A program made the position numbers and the translations under genes. Below are positions 15,834 to 25,067 of a DNA stretch of 61,735 nucleotides, one piece after another; position 1 is the first letter of the stretch, and each line of letters begins with the position of its first letter. This stretch comes from Bacteroidales bacterium. GTDB taxonomy: Bacteria; Bacteroidota; Bacteroidia; Bacteroidales; P3. The DNA lies in contig JAEENM010000063.1 in assembly GCA_016283745.1 (NCBI GenBank), positions 1 through 61,735 on the forward strand. The letters are read 5' to 3'. The notes under the pieces were generated by a model. It had not been told where the DNA came from, searched no databases, and worked only from the letters and a program-made list of their open reading frames with translations.

Positions 15834-17219
15834 TCAATCCACGTTTTCGTCTTTGAGGAAATCCTTGAGCCATTTGTCCACAGCTCCTATAAAACCTTTG
15901 CCTTTCCCCTTCCCTTTTTTGTCTCCTTCGTCGGGTTGGGGTTGTGCGACAGGTTCTTCGGGAGTTTCGTCGAGTATGTCGGGACTAATTTTGTCATCGG
16001 GCTTGGGTTCCGGTTCGGGCTTTTTCTCTGTTTTCAGTTTTTCCTGTTCTTTGTCCATTTCTTCGAAACCATAGAGCACCAGGCCGATACCCGTGGCGTA
16101 GATGGGGTCGGAGATGTCGGCGCTCTTGCTTTCGGCAGTTATGGTGATATGTTCGTCGGGGGTGCCGATACGTGTGCCAATGCCCGTTTTGTACGAGGTG
16201 TAGTTAACGATGTCCTTCAGTTTGGCGCCGCCGCCGGTGAGCACAATGCCTCCCACAAGCTGTTTCTCGGTGTCGGATTCGACAATTTCGCAGTGTACGA
16301 GGTCGATGATGTCGTTGGTGCGTGCTTTTATGATGTTGGCGAGGGTTTTTACCTCCACAAGACGAGGCGACGAACCGCGGATGCCGGGGAATGACACCAC
16401 TTCGTCGGGGACGCACTCAGGCATACAGGAGCCGAACTGCACTTTAAGACGCTCGGCGGTGTCGGGCATAACGGTACAGCCTTTCCTGATGTCTTCGGTG
16501 ATGGATTTTCCGGCAAGGGGTATCACGTGGGTGTGGCGGATAACGCCTTCGGTGAAGATGGCCACATCGGTGGTGCCGCCGCCTATATCGACGAGAGCCA
16601 CACCTGCGTCGCGGTCTTCCTGCGTAAGCACGGCCATTCCGGAGGCGATAGGCTCCAGCACGATGCCCTTGACATTAAGCCCGGCGTTATGCACGCTGGC
16701 TATGATGTTCTTGATGTTGTTTGTCTTTCCGGTGACGATGTGGAAATCGGCAGCCAGACGCACTCCCGAACAACCGATGGGGTTGATGTCGCGGAGTTCG
16801 TCGTTGTCCACAAAATAAGTCTGCGGGAAGATGTGGATGATCTCCACACCCGGGTCGAGGGGTATGTTGTATTGCTCCTCGATAAGGCGTTTCACATCTT
16901 TCTCCTCGATAAAAGGCTGCTGCTGTGATATGCTTATCATACCGCGGTTTTTCTGGCTTTGGATGTGCTGTCCGGCTATGCCCACATACACGTCTTTCAC
17001 CGAGCAGTTGGCCTCCTCGGCGGCCATTGCCACAGCCTGTTTTATCGATTCGGTGGCGTCGAGGATATTCCTCACTTCACCGTGTTCCACGCCCACCGAC
17101 GCCACTTTGCCGTGGCCGATGATTTTGATTTTGCCTTTGTTTTCTTCGTCCCGTACTCCTATGAGACAGGCAATTTTCGTTGTACCGATGTCCAACCCTA
17201 CAATTATTTGTTTATCCAT
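15834..17219 (-). CDS. ftsA: Cell division protein FtsA
   Basis: Actin-like ATPase that tethers FtsZ to the inner membrane and recruits later division proteins. The 461-residue protein has phosphate-1 loop GLDIGTTKIACLIG at residues 8-21, the SHS2 (1C) domain at about 85-165, phosphate-2 VDIGGGTTDVAIF at about 205-217 and the adenosine loop LTGGGAKLKDI at about 335. A Pro/Glu/Lys-rich linker (about 390-435) leads to a C-terminal amphipathic helix (GFIGAVDKWLKDFLKDENVD), the membrane-targeting sequence. Five bases separate it from ftsQ upstream. The long charged linker is usual for Bacteroidetes FtsA. Confidence 0.96.
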   Translation of the reverse strand: MDKQIIVGLDIGTTKIACLIGVRDEENKGKIKIIGHGKVASVGVEHGEVRNILDATESIKQAVAMAAEEANCSVKDVYVGIAGQHIQSQKNRGMISISQQQPFIEEKDVKRLIEEQYNIPLDPGVEIIHIFPQTYFVDNDELRDINPIGCSGVRLAADFHIVTGKTNNIKNIIASVHNAGLNVKGIVLEPIASGMAVLTQEDRDAGVALVDIGGGTTDVAIFTEGVIRHTHVIPLAGKSITEDIRKGCTVMPDTAERLKVQFGSCMPECVPDEVVSFPGIRGSSPRLVEVKTLANIIKARTNDIIDLVHCEIVESDTEKQLVGGIVLTGGGAKLKDIVNYTSYKTGIGTRIGTPDEHITITAESKSADISDPIYATGIGLVLYGFEEMDKEQEKLKTEKKPEPEPKPDDKISPDILDETPEEPVAQPQPDEGDKKGKGKGKGFIGAVDKWLKDFLKDENVD

Positions 17220-17224
17220 AACAA

Positions 17225-18022
17225 TTACTGTTTTTTAGTACAAATTATTTGATCAATGTATTTTAAATTTACAAACGAATATTTGTCCCATCCGACTTTC
17301 GAGAAACCGTCGTCGTAAAGGGCGTAGAGGTTCTCGAATTTTTCGTCGAGATGGTCGGTGCCGCCGATAATCACCACGTGGTCGCCAAGTTTTGGCACTA
17401 CCTCGAGGTCGCCGTTCTCGTTCAGATAAATCTGGTCGAAGAGGGCTTTGGCTTTTTCGTCGGCGTTGATGTATTTTGCGAGGCAATAGATTTTAACTAT
17501 ACCGAAGTTCGCTGCCATGGTGTCGGCTGCCATAAGTTTTTCAAGGTCAAGGTCCTTGGGCTTGCCTGGGAAATCCTTTTTAATAAAGCCGTTGGCGATA
17601 ATCACCCTTTGGTTTTTCACCGAGCTGATGGGCATGTAACGTCCGTAGTTGTCGAGGTAGAACTGTGTGTTTTTCGAATACACGCGCACCAGTGGCGAGC
17701 GTTGGGTTACGCTTATCATCACCTCGGCGCTTACCGATACCGAGACGGTGGCGTCCTCCACGTATGGATTGGCTTTCACCACCTTGCGGATGCCCTCCAG
17801 ATCAACATCGCCGACAGGCTGATTTTTGATGTCGCGGTACTTTTGCAACACCGCACCACGCAGCTGGGCAGCGGTGACAAGGGTGTCGTTGCCCGAATAA
17901 TCGACAGTTACGGCCACCTCCTTTATGGCAGTGTTGCGGTGCGACACGTTGGCCACCACAATCACAACCAAAACGGCTACAAGCAGCAGTATTTTCAATA
18001 ATTTCGAGTAACGGCTTTTCAT
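17225..18022 (-). CDS. ftsQ: Cell division protein FtsQ
   Basis: Bitopic inner-membrane divisome protein. The 265-residue protein has a short basic cytoplasmic N-terminus, one transmembrane helix (about residues 9-25, LLKILLLVAVLVVIVVANV), a POTRA domain (about 33-110) and the FtsQ beta domain to the C-terminus. Primary sequence conservation is low, as usual for the family. The topology, the POTRA-like stretch with VDLEGIRKVVKANPYVEDA, and the position between murC and ftsA make the call firm. The murC stop lies 8 bases upstream. Confidence 0.9.
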   Translation of the reverse strand: MKSRYSKLLKILLLVAVLVVIVVANVSHRNTAIKEVAVTVDYSGNDTLVTAAQLRGAVLQKYRDIKNQPVGDVDLEGIRKVVKANPYVEDATVSVSVSAEVMISVTQRSPLVRVYSKNTQFYLDNYGRYMPISSVKNQRVIIANGFIKKDFPGKPKDLDLEKLMAADTMAANFGIVKIYCLAKYINADEKAKALFDQIYLNENGDLEVVPKLGDHVVIIGGTDHLDEKFENLYALYDDGFSKVGWDKYSFVNLKYIDQIICTKKQ

Positions 18023-18030
18023 ATTATATA

Positions 18031-19398
18031 TTAATGTATGTCGTGTTCCTCCTCAAACGTTTTCTGTATGTCGGGCAGCAGCGCGTCGATGTCGCCGGCG
18101 CCCATGGTAACAAGCACTTCGGGATAGAGGGCCACCAAAATGTCGCAGAGGTCCTCCTTGCTGCAGAGGTACTTGTTCATCTTGTTGATTTTGTGCAGTA
18201 TAAGATGCGAAGTTACGCCCGGGATGGGTTTCTCGCGGGCGGGGTAGATGTCGAGCAGCACTATCTCGTCGAGAGGCATGAGGGCTTGCGCGAAACCGTC
18301 GGCGAAATTGGCTGTGCGCGAATAGAGGTGCGGCTGGAACACTCCCACCACACGCTTGTCGGGATAAAGCAGTTTCACCGACTGTATGCAGGTCTCTATC
18401 TCGTGCGGATGGTGAGCGTAGTCATCGATGAACACGAAGTCGGGGGTTTTGATGCGATAGTCGAAACGGCGGCGTATGCCCTGGAACGACTTAACGGCGG
18501 CACGCAGCTCATCTTCGGTGACACCGCATTTCAAAGCCACGGCCATGGCCGCCACGGCGTTCTCGATGTTGTACAACGGAGAGCCTATCATCTCGATGTC
18601 GTAATACACCTTTTCGGGGGTGTGGAAATCGAAATAGTAGTTGCCTTTGTAGTTGCGCACGTTCCACGTGTAGTATTCGGCCTCGAGGTCGTCGAAAGAG
18701 TAGCGGGCCATGGGTATGTTCTCGTTTATCTCGAAATCGAGGCTGCTTTTGAGTATCAAACCGCCTTCGGGGTTGGTTTTGTTGGCAAAGGTGGCGAAAG
18801 CGTCGAGCAGGTTCTTGTGTGTGCCGTAGATATCGAGGTGGTCGGGGTCGGCGGAGGTTATCACCGAAAACAGCGGGGTAAGCTGTAGGAAAGAGCGGTC
18901 GTACTCGTCGGCCTCAACAACCACGAATTCGCTGTCGTGGTTCACCACAAGGTTGCTGTCGAAATTCTTGGCTATGCCGCCCAAAAAGGCGGAGCATCCC
19001 AAATGGCTGTTGTGCAGTATGTGGGCTATCAGGCCGGTGGTGGTGGTCTTGCCGTGACTGCCCGCCACAGCTATGCATTTTTTTGCGTTGGCAATCTCGC
19101 CCAGCACCACGGCGCGTTTCTTCACCGGCACGCCGAGCTGTTGCAGATAAACAAACTCTTGGTTGTCGGCAGGGATGGCGGGGGTATATATCACCAAATC
19201 CAACTGCTTGGGTATCTGATTGATATCCTCTTCGTAATGGATTTCCATGCCTTCGGCCTCGAGCTGTCGAGTGAGGGCGGTGCGGGTGCGGTCGTAGCCG
19301 CAAACACGGTATCCCAGCGAATGGAAATAACGTGCCAAGGCGCTCATTCCGATGCCGCCGATGCCGAGGAAATAATATGTCTTCTGACTTTCAGTCAT
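18031..19398 (-). CDS. murC: UDP-N-acetylmuramate--L-alanine ligase
   Basis: Adds L-alanine to UDP-N-acetylmuramate in the cytoplasm, the first amino acid of the peptidoglycan stem. The 455-residue protein shows the MurC N-terminal motif GIGGIGMSALARYFHSLGY, the ATP loop GSHGKTTTTG (about 113-122), the central motif VEADEYDRSF, and the C-terminal domain with DDYAHHPHEI and FQPHLYSRT. The length is normal and all three Mur-ligase domains are complete, in contrast to the murD remnant of the same operon. It is five bases after murG. Confidence 0.96.
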   Translation of the reverse strand: MTESQKTYYFLGIGGIGMSALARYFHSLGYRVCGYDRTRTALTRQLEAEGMEIHYEEDINQIPKQLDLVIYTPAIPADNQEFVYLQQLGVPVKKRAVVLGEIANAKKCIAVAGSHGKTTTTGLIAHILHNSHLGCSAFLGGIAKNFDSNLVVNHDSEFVVVEADEYDRSFLQLTPLFSVITSADPDHLDIYGTHKNLLDAFATFANKTNPEGGLILKSSLDFEINENIPMARYSFDDLEAEYYTWNVRNYKGNYYFDFHTPEKVYYDIEMIGSPLYNIENAVAAMAVALKCGVTEDELRAAVKSFQGIRRRFDYRIKTPDFVFIDDYAHHPHEIETCIQSVKLLYPDKRVVGVFQPHLYSRTANFADGFAQALMPLDEIVLLDIYPAREKPIPGVTSHLILHKINKMNKYLCSKEDLCDILVALYPEVLVTMGAGDIDALLPDIQKTFEEEHDIH

Positions 19399-19403
19399 TG
19401 TCG

Positions 19404-20513
19404 TTATTTTTTCAAAATCTTTTCAATCTGGTCCACAATTTTGTCGGCGGCGTTGCGCATGCCCATCTTCAAAATTGCTTCGGACATTGCCTTCTGTTTC
19501 TCGCTGTCGCCCACAAGGCTGTCGAGTGTGGGGCAGAGGGTGGTCATGGCTTCGGCGTCGCGCACCATAAGGGCGGCACCGTTGTTCACCAGTGCCATGG
19601 CGTTTTTGGTCTGATGGTCTTCGGCCACGTTGGGCGAGGGTATCAGTATCACGGGCTTGCCCACGAGACACAGCTCCGAGATGGAGATGGCGCCGGCGCG
19701 CGAGATGATTGCGTCGGCAGCGGCGTAGGCGTGGTCCATCTGCGAGATGAACTCGCACACCTTAATATTATTGGTGGCGCCGGCGGCCTCCACAGCCTCT
19801 TTGGCTTGTTTGTAGTAGCCTTTGCCGGTCTGCCAAATCAGTTGTATGTCGTTGTCGATGAAATATTTAAGATTGGCGCAGAGTGTCTCGTTGATGGTGC
19901 GTGCACCCAGACTTCCGCCAACGGAGAGGATGATACGTTTGTCGGGGTTGACTTGGAAAGTGGCGCAGCCTTCGGCCTTGGTCACACTCATATCTTCGAT
20001 GACCTTGCGCACGGGATTGCCGGTGAACACTATCTTCTCGGCAGGGAAGAATTTTTCCAAACCGTTGTAAGCCACGCAGATAACATCGGCATGGGCCGAA
20101 AGCATCTTGTTGGTGAGTCCCGGGTAGGAATTCTGCTCCTGCAGCAGTGTGGGGTAGCCCATCTTGGCGGCAGTTTTCAGTGTGGGGGCGCTGGCGTAGC
20201 CTCCCACTCCCACCACTATGTCGGGGTTGAAATCGCGGATAATCTTTTTTGCCATGCGTTGACTTTTCAGCAGTTTGAAAGGCACGGCAAGGTTTTTTAT
20301 TATGTTTTTCGGGCTGAGGCTGCGTTGCAGTCCGGCTATGGGCAGACCTTTGATGGGGTAGCCCGCGGCTGGCACTTTCTCCATCTCCATACGGCCTTCG
20401 GCACCGATGAAAAGGATGTCGGCGTCGGCATAGCGCGCCTTGATGGCGTTGGCAATGGCCACGGCGGGGAAAATGTGTCCCCCGGTTCCTCCTCCACTAA
20501 TTATCGCTTTCAT
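19404..20513 (-). CDS. murG: Undecaprenyldiphospho-muramoylpentapeptide N-acetylglucosaminyltransferase
   Basis: Peripheral inner-membrane GT28 enzyme that turns lipid I into lipid II. The start at 20513 (MKAIISGGGTGGHIFPA) puts the glycine-rich G-loop at residues 7-11. A longer reading to 20585 adds 24 residues with no family similarity and would run deeper into ftsW. The protein is 369 residues with GVGGYAS, QEQNSYPGLTNKM, the second G-loop SVGGSLGART and the donor-binding region SRAGAISISEL. Its start overlaps the last 17 bases of ftsW, suggesting translational coupling. Confidence 0.95.
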   Translation of the reverse strand: MKAIISGGGTGGHIFPAVAIANAIKARYADADILFIGAEGRMEMEKVPAAGYPIKGLPIAGLQRSLSPKNIIKNLAVPFKLLKSQRMAKKIIRDFNPDIVVGVGGYASAPTLKTAAKMGYPTLLQEQNSYPGLTNKMLSAHADVICVAYNGLEKFFPAEKIVFTGNPVRKVIEDMSVTKAEGCATFQVNPDKRIILSVGGSLGARTINETLCANLKYFIDNDIQLIWQTGKGYYKQAKEAVEAAGATNNIKVCEFISQMDHAYAAADAIISRAGAISISELCLVGKPVILIPSPNVAEDHQTKNAMALVNNGAALMVRDAEAMTTLCPTLDSLVGDSEKQKAMSEAILKMGMRNAADKIVDQIEKILKK

Positions 20514-21738
20514 TTTCGGTATTGTTTTCTGTGTTAATATCTTCTGTTTCTGTTTGTTCTGTTTCCACCACCTGCTGATTGGCAAGCCGTTTTTTCTTAA
20601 TGTTATGGTTGCTGATAGAGAGTATCACCCCCACGGCGCAGCAGGTGAGCACATACGAGGTGCCTCCGTAGCTTACCAGCGGCAATGTCTGTCCCGTTAC
20701 CGGAAGGTAGCCTGTGGCCACACCCATGTTCACCATGGCCTGGAAGGTGATGAGGAATCCGAGTCCCGCCACGGTGAGCTGTCCGAAGAACGAATCGCAA
20801 TTGCGCGCCACGCTCATGCAGCGTATGAAGAAAATCAGATAGGCGGCTATAATGAGCAGCACCCAAACCAAGCCCATCTCCTCCGTTATTACGGAATAGA
20901 TAAAGTCGGTGTGCGACTCGTTGAGGTAGCGTCCCTGAACGGTGTTGCCTATGCCCACCCCGGGCAACCCGCCCGAAGCGATGGCTATCTTGGCGATATT
21001 GGTCTGAGTGACTTCATCCTTGTTGCTGTTGAGCCATTCGTTGATGCGGTTCACCCATGTCTCGCTTCGGAATAATTCGATTTTTAGCACGAAACAAAGG
21101 ATCAGGAACAAAGCCACAGCGCCTGCTACAAGCAAAAAAGTCCGCAAGAGATATTTCTTGTTCACCCCGCCCACATACATCAGAACCATACAGGATAAGA
21201 AAACCAGAGCGGCGGTGGAGAAGTTCTCGGGGAATATCAAGATTGAAATCACGCCAACTGGCAATAACAGTTTTTTGAACGTGTCAAAGTCTTTCAGCGA
21301 CTCGCGGTATTTCGAAATCTGTCGCGCAAGGAAAATCAGTAGTACGAACTTGGCTATTTCGGAGGGCTGGAACTGCCCTATTATCGGTATGTCGTCGAGC
21401 CATCGGCTGGCGGCGTGCCCGTCCACTGCACCGGTAATCCTGCCCGAAACGGACACAACAACCATCACCCCCATCATTATCAAACATAGCCAGAAACCAA
21501 GTTTCGACATGCCAGAAAACCACTTGAAAGGCACATGCGAGATGCCTATCATAAAGATGTAGGACACAACTACTATGGCGACGTGCTTCACCACGGTGGC
21601 GGATATGCTCCACCCGTGGTCGTAGGCAGCCTTGCCTATCGAGCTATAGACCTCGATAAGCGAGATAAAACTGAGGAATACGATGACCACCCAGATTATC
21701 CTGTCGCCAAGTATCAAACTTTTTGTCCTTTTTTCCAT
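20497..21738 (-). CDS. ftsW: Peptidoglycan glycosyltransferase FtsW (SEDS family)
   Basis: Polytopic inner-membrane glycan polymerase of the divisome, partner of FtsI. The 413-residue protein has ten hydrophobic segments and SEDS motifs including QPSEIAKFVLLIFLA, GSGG-type ASGGLPGVGIG, SHTDFIYSVITEEMG and LPLVSYGGTS. The acidic/Asn-rich cytoplasmic tail (about 385-413) is not conserved in the family. It is 21 bases after the truncated murD; its stop lies inside murG. Confidence 0.95.
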   Translation of the reverse strand: MEKRTKSLILGDRIIWVVIVFLSFISLIEVYSSIGKAAYDHGWSISATVVKHVAIVVVSYIFMIGISHVPFKWFSGMSKLGFWLCLIMMGVMVVVSVSGRITGAVDGHAASRWLDDIPIIGQFQPSEIAKFVLLIFLARQISKYRESLKDFDTFKKLLLPVGVISILIFPENFSTAALVFLSCMVLMYVGGVNKKYLLRTFLLVAGAVALFLILCFVLKIELFRSETWVNRINEWLNSNKDEVTQTNIAKIAIASGGLPGVGIGNTVQGRYLNESHTDFIYSVITEEMGLVWVLLIIAAYLIFFIRCMSVARNCDSFFGQLTVAGLGFLITFQAMVNMGVATGYLPVTGQTLPLVSYGGTSYVLTCCAVGVILSISNHNIKKKRLANQQVVETEQTETEDINTENNTENESDN

Positions 21739-21759
21739 CTCAGTGCATGAAAGTAGTTT

Positions 21760-22299
21760 TTACAATTCGTTCACACACAATTTAAATTCTTCGCCCTGTT
21801 CGGCAACAGCCTCGCCGTTCTCGCAGGCAGGCGAAAAGAGTGTAACGGCGTTTTCGATGCCCGAATAGAAGGCCTTGTCGAGGGCCACGGCAAGATTGCG
21901 TGCGTCGGCAATCACCGGAATGGTGCCGGCGAAAGTGTCGTGCAGACGGGTGTTGTCGGAGCCTACGCAGATGAGCATACGCACCTTGCGCAGTGCCAAG
22001 GGTTTCAAAGTCTCGAAATCCACGTCGTTTACATCGCCGTTGGCAATCCAGATAACGGGTTTCTCCATGGTGTCGAGGGAGTACCATGTGGCGTTGGGCG
22101 TGCGCGACGAAGCGTCGTTGACAAACTCCATGCCGTTGATGCGGGCCACGAACTCGAGTTTGTATTTCATCTCGTCGAACGAGCTGAAACTGAGACGCAT
22201 GGCCTCATCGCGGAGCTTTTTCAGTTTTACGGTGTCCATACCAGCCAGATTGGTATAGATTTTTTCTCTTCCCTGCTTTGCTAATGATTCTAATGTCAT
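21760..22299 (-). CDS. MurD C-terminal domain only (domain 3), N-terminal and ATPase domains missing
   Basis: An open frame of 179 residues at the murD position between mraY and ftsW. From about residue 40 it follows the last third of MurD: KLEFVARINGMEFVNDAS, a Trp-Tyr-Ser-Leu helix, then the Rossmann-like strands to SPACENGEA and EEFKLCVNEL. A normal MurD is about 450 residues; here the UDP-binding domain 1 and ATP-binding domain 2 (GKT loop) are absent. Only 26 bases separate it from mraY, so this is a deletion and not a frameshift. Residues that touch D-glutamate in E. coli MurD (the SKAT lysine and threonine region, the lysine of GGKDKG, the serine-phenylalanine of the last motif) appear altered: ASSRT, NGDVND and a shortened SPACENGE loop. 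It cannot be a ligase alone. It may be a vestige or an adapted binding domain; a full murD should lie elsewhere. Confidence 0.85.
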   Translation of the reverse strand: MTLESLAKQGREKIYTNLAGMDTVKLKKLRDEAMRLSFSSFDEMKYKLEFVARINGMEFVNDASSRTPNATWYSLDTMEKPVIWIANGDVNDVDFETLKPLALRKVRMLICVGSDNTRLHDTFAGTIPVIADARNLAVALDKAFYSGIENAVTLFSPACENGEAVAEQGEEFKLCVNEL

Positions 22300-22325
22300 A
22301 GTGTTCTGATGTTTTTATTTGTTTT

Positions 22326-23606
22326 TTATCTTATTTTCAATGTCAAAATTGCGAGAGCCGCCAGTCCGAGGGTGATAATCCACATGCGGGTGGTTATCTT
22401 CACTTCGTGATAGACGTTGTTGTGTCCTTCGCCCTTGCCTTTGAAGAACACGGCGGTGTTGGGCCATTTGCTGGTGAAGTCGCTGTAGCTGGTGCGGAAA
22501 TGGTCGTGCAACGGGGCTTTCTTCCAAATACGGCGTTTCTTGCCCGTTTTCACAAACAGTTTCACGTCAAGGTCGGCAAGGATTTCGAAGAGGAACACTC
22601 CGCAGAGTATCGGCAGGAGCAGCTCCTTGTGTATGATGATGGCCGCCACGGCGATGATGCCGCCGATGGTGAGGCTTCCGGTGTCGCCCATAAACATCTG
22701 TGCCGGGAACGAGTTGTACCAGAGGTAACCCACAAGCGCTCCCACAAAGGCGCACATAAATATCACTATCTCCTCGCTGCCAGGGATGTACATCACGTTA
22801 AGGTAGTCGGTCCACACGGCGTTGCCCGACACGTATGCCAGTACTAGCAACGCCACGCCTATTATGGCCGAGTTGCCCGCCGCCATGCCGTCCATGCCGT
22901 CGTTGAGGTTGGAGCCGTTGCTCACCGCAGCCACCACAAATATTGTAAGCAGCACAAAGAAAATCCATCCTGCGCCGTATTTCCATTTTTCGCCCATAAA
23001 ACTGAACAGATCTGCGTAGTTTAGGTCGTTGTTCTTGAAGAAAGGTATGGTGGTGCGGGTGGACTTAACGTCAGGCGTTTTCTCCACCACTTCAACGTTG
23101 TTGTCGATACGGACAGTGACATTTTCGTTTATCACAGCGTCGGGACTGTAGCGGAGCGTGAGACCCACGATAAGTCCGAGAGCCACCTGCGCAGCTATCT
23201 TAACCCAAGGTTTTATGCCGTCCTTGCGTTTTTTGAAAGTCTTGGTATAGTCGTCGGCAAAACCCACGGCACCGAGCAGCACGGTAGTTATCACCATCAG
23301 CACAAAATACACGTTGGCAAGTTTGCCGAACAGCAGACAGGGCAGCAAAATCGAAGCTATCACAACCAAACCGCCCATGGTGGGCACACCTTTCTTTTGG
23401 GTGTTGTAGGGGTCTATCGCTGCGTCGCGTTGCTGTTCGTAATAGCCTTTGCGTTTCATGAAACGGATAAACACCTTTCCGAACCATATCGAAAACAGTA
23501 TGGACAAAATCAGCACCACAATGGCACGGAACGAGATGTAATGCACCAGTCCAGCGCCGGGGAAATTATACGAAGTGTCCAACCAATCGAAGAGATAATA
23601 CAGCAT
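22326..23606 (-). CDS. mraY: Phospho-N-acetylmuramoyl-pentapeptide-transferase
   Basis: Inner-membrane enzyme making lipid I from UDP-MurNAc-pentapeptide and undecaprenyl phosphate. The 426-residue polytopic protein has KKGVPTMGG near residue 71, the catalytic-type DDYTK at about 116-120, NDGMDGMAAG at about 253, the metal-site MGDTGSL, and the C-terminal PLHDHF. An extra periplasmic loop (about 165-205, containing VEVVEKTPDVKSTRT) is the insert normal in Bacteroidetes MraY and explains the length. It lies 6 bases after murE. Confidence 0.96.
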   Translation of the reverse strand: MLYYLFDWLDTSYNFPGAGLVHYISFRAIVVLILSILFSIWFGKVFIRFMKRKGYYEQQRDAAIDPYNTQKKGVPTMGGLVVIASILLPCLLFGKLANVYFVLMVITTVLLGAVGFADDYTKTFKKRKDGIKPWVKIAAQVALGLIVGLTLRYSPDAVINENVTVRIDNNVEVVEKTPDVKSTRTTIPFFKNNDLNYADLFSFMGEKWKYGAGWIFFVLLTIFVVAAVSNGSNLNDGMDGMAAGNSAIIGVALLVLAYVSGNAVWTDYLNVMYIPGSEEIVIFMCAFVGALVGYLWYNSFPAQMFMGDTGSLTIGGIIAVAAIIIHKELLLPILCGVFLFEILADLDVKLFVKTGKKRRIWKKAPLHDHFRTSYSDFTSKWPNTAVFFKGKGEGHNNVYHEVKITTRMWIITLGLAALAILTLKIR

Positions 23607-23612
23607 ATCCTT

Positions 23613-25067
23613 TTATTTTTGTGGGTTCAAAATGTTGTTAAGTTCTTCCTTGTCGTCGAAGTGATGGCGCACGCCGTTCACCTCCTGATATTTTTCGTGT
23701 CCCTTGCCGGCCACAAGTATGATGTCGCCCTGTTTGGCCATAGCACAGGCGGTCTTTATTGCCTGCCGGCGGTCGGAGATACGCAACGAGGCGTTCTTCT
23801 GTGCGGTGTTCAGTCCCGCTTCCATATCGTCGAGGATGCGTTCGGGGTCCTCGGTGCGGGGATTGTCCGAAGTGAGTATCAGCGTGTTGCACATCTCGGC
23901 TGCTATGCTTGCCATTTCGGGACGTTTCAAGGCGTCGCGGTCGCCGCCGCAGCCTACCACCACTATCAGACGCTGTTCGCCGCACATAATGTCGTTGATG
24001 GTCTGAAGCACGTTTTTCAGTGCGTCGGGGGTGTGGGCGTAGTCCACGATAGCCATCTTGCCGGAGCCGTTCACATACTCAAAACGGCCTTCGGCGGCCT
24101 GCAACGAGCTAAGCACCGTAAGGGCCTCTTCCTGCGGTATGCCGCACAAACGGGTTGTGGCGTAGATGGCCAGCAGGTTGTAGGCGTTGAACTTGCCCAC
24201 AAGCCTTGTCCACACCTCCTTGCCGTCTATCGAAAGCAGAAGTCCCTGGAAGGTGTTCTCCACAATACGGCAATTGAAATCGGCCATATTTTGCAGACTG
24301 TAGGTGTATTTATGAGCCTTCGTGTTCTGGAGCATCACCATGCCGTTGCGGTCGTCGATGTTGGTGAGGGCGAAGGCGGTTTCGGGCAGGTTGTCGAAAA
24401 AGGCTTTCTTGGCGGCGATGTAAGCGGCGAAGGTCTTGTGGAAATCGAGGTGGTCGTGGGTGATGTTGCTGAAAATGCCACCGGCAAAATGCAATCCGGC
24501 GATACGCTGCTGCACAACGGCGTGCGAGCTCACCTCCATAAAACAGTATTCGCATCCGTGGTCGGCCATCTGCGCAAGCAGGGTGTTAAGCTCTATGGCG
24601 TCGGGGGTGGTGTGGGTGGAAGGTATCTCCTGCTCGTCGATTTTGTTCACCACGGTGGAGAGCAGTCCCACGCTGTATCCCAAGTTGCGGAACATACGGT
24701 GCAGAAGGGTTACCGTGGTGGTCTTGCCGTTGGTGCCGGTAATGCCTATCAGCTTGAGACGTTGCGAGGGGTTGCCGAAATAGTTCGACGCGGCAATGCC
24801 CAGCGCACGGCTGCTGTCGTCGGTCTGGACATACACCACTTCGGGATTCAAAGTATCGGGAAGGTTCTGGCACAGCACCACCGTGGCTCCCGAGGCTATG
24901 GCTCCGTCGATGAACTTATGCCCGTCGACATGCACGCCCACCTGCGCCACGAACATGGTGCCGGGTTCCACCGCACGCGAGTCGAAAGTGATTTTCTTCA
25001 CCTCCACATCACGGAAATTGGTGGCGTTGTACGCAATACCTTTTAATATTTCTGACAGTTTCTTCAT
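23613..25067 (-). CDS. murE: UDP-N-acetylmuramoyl-L-alanyl-D-glutamate--2,6-diaminopimelate ligase
   Basis: Adds the third stem-peptide residue. The 484-residue protein has the ATP loop GITGTNGKTTT (about 107-117), the carbamylated-lysine region, and the amino-acid specificity motif DNPRTEDP (about 400). DNPR marks meso-diaminopimelate rather than lysine as the substrate, so the organism's peptidoglycan is of the mDAP type. All three domains are complete. The start ATG at 25067 overlaps the ftsI stop by 4 bases (ATGA), typical of coupled translation. Confidence 0.96.
   Translation of the reverse strand: MKKLSEILKGIAYNATNFRDVEVKKITFDSRAVEPGTMFVAQVGVHVDGHKFIDGAIASGATVVLCQNLPDTLNPEVVYVQTDDSSRALGIAASNYFGNPSQRLKLIGITGTNGKTTTVTLLHRMFRNLGYSVGLLSTVVNKIDEQEIPSTHTTPDAIELNTLLAQMADHGCEYCFMEVSSHAVVQQRIAGLHFAGGIFSNITHDHLDFHKTFAAYIAAKKAFFDNLPETAFALTNIDDRNGMVMLQNTKAHKYTYSLQNMADFNCRIVENTFQGLLLSIDGKEVWTRLVGKFNAYNLLAIYATTRLCGIPQEEALTVLSSLQAAEGRFEYVNGSGKMAIVDYAHTPDALKNVLQTINDIMCGEQRLIVVVGCGGDRDALKRPEMASIAAEMCNTLILTSDNPRTEDPERILDDMEAGLNTAQKNASLRISDRRQAIKTACAMAKQGDIILVAGKGHEKYQEVNGVRHHFDDKEELNNILNPQK

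Noticed and set aside
21760-22326. Idea that murD is split by a frameshift
   Set aside because: Only 26 bases lie between the mraY stop and the start of the truncated frame, and mraY is complete, so there is no room for the missing 270 or so residues in any frame.
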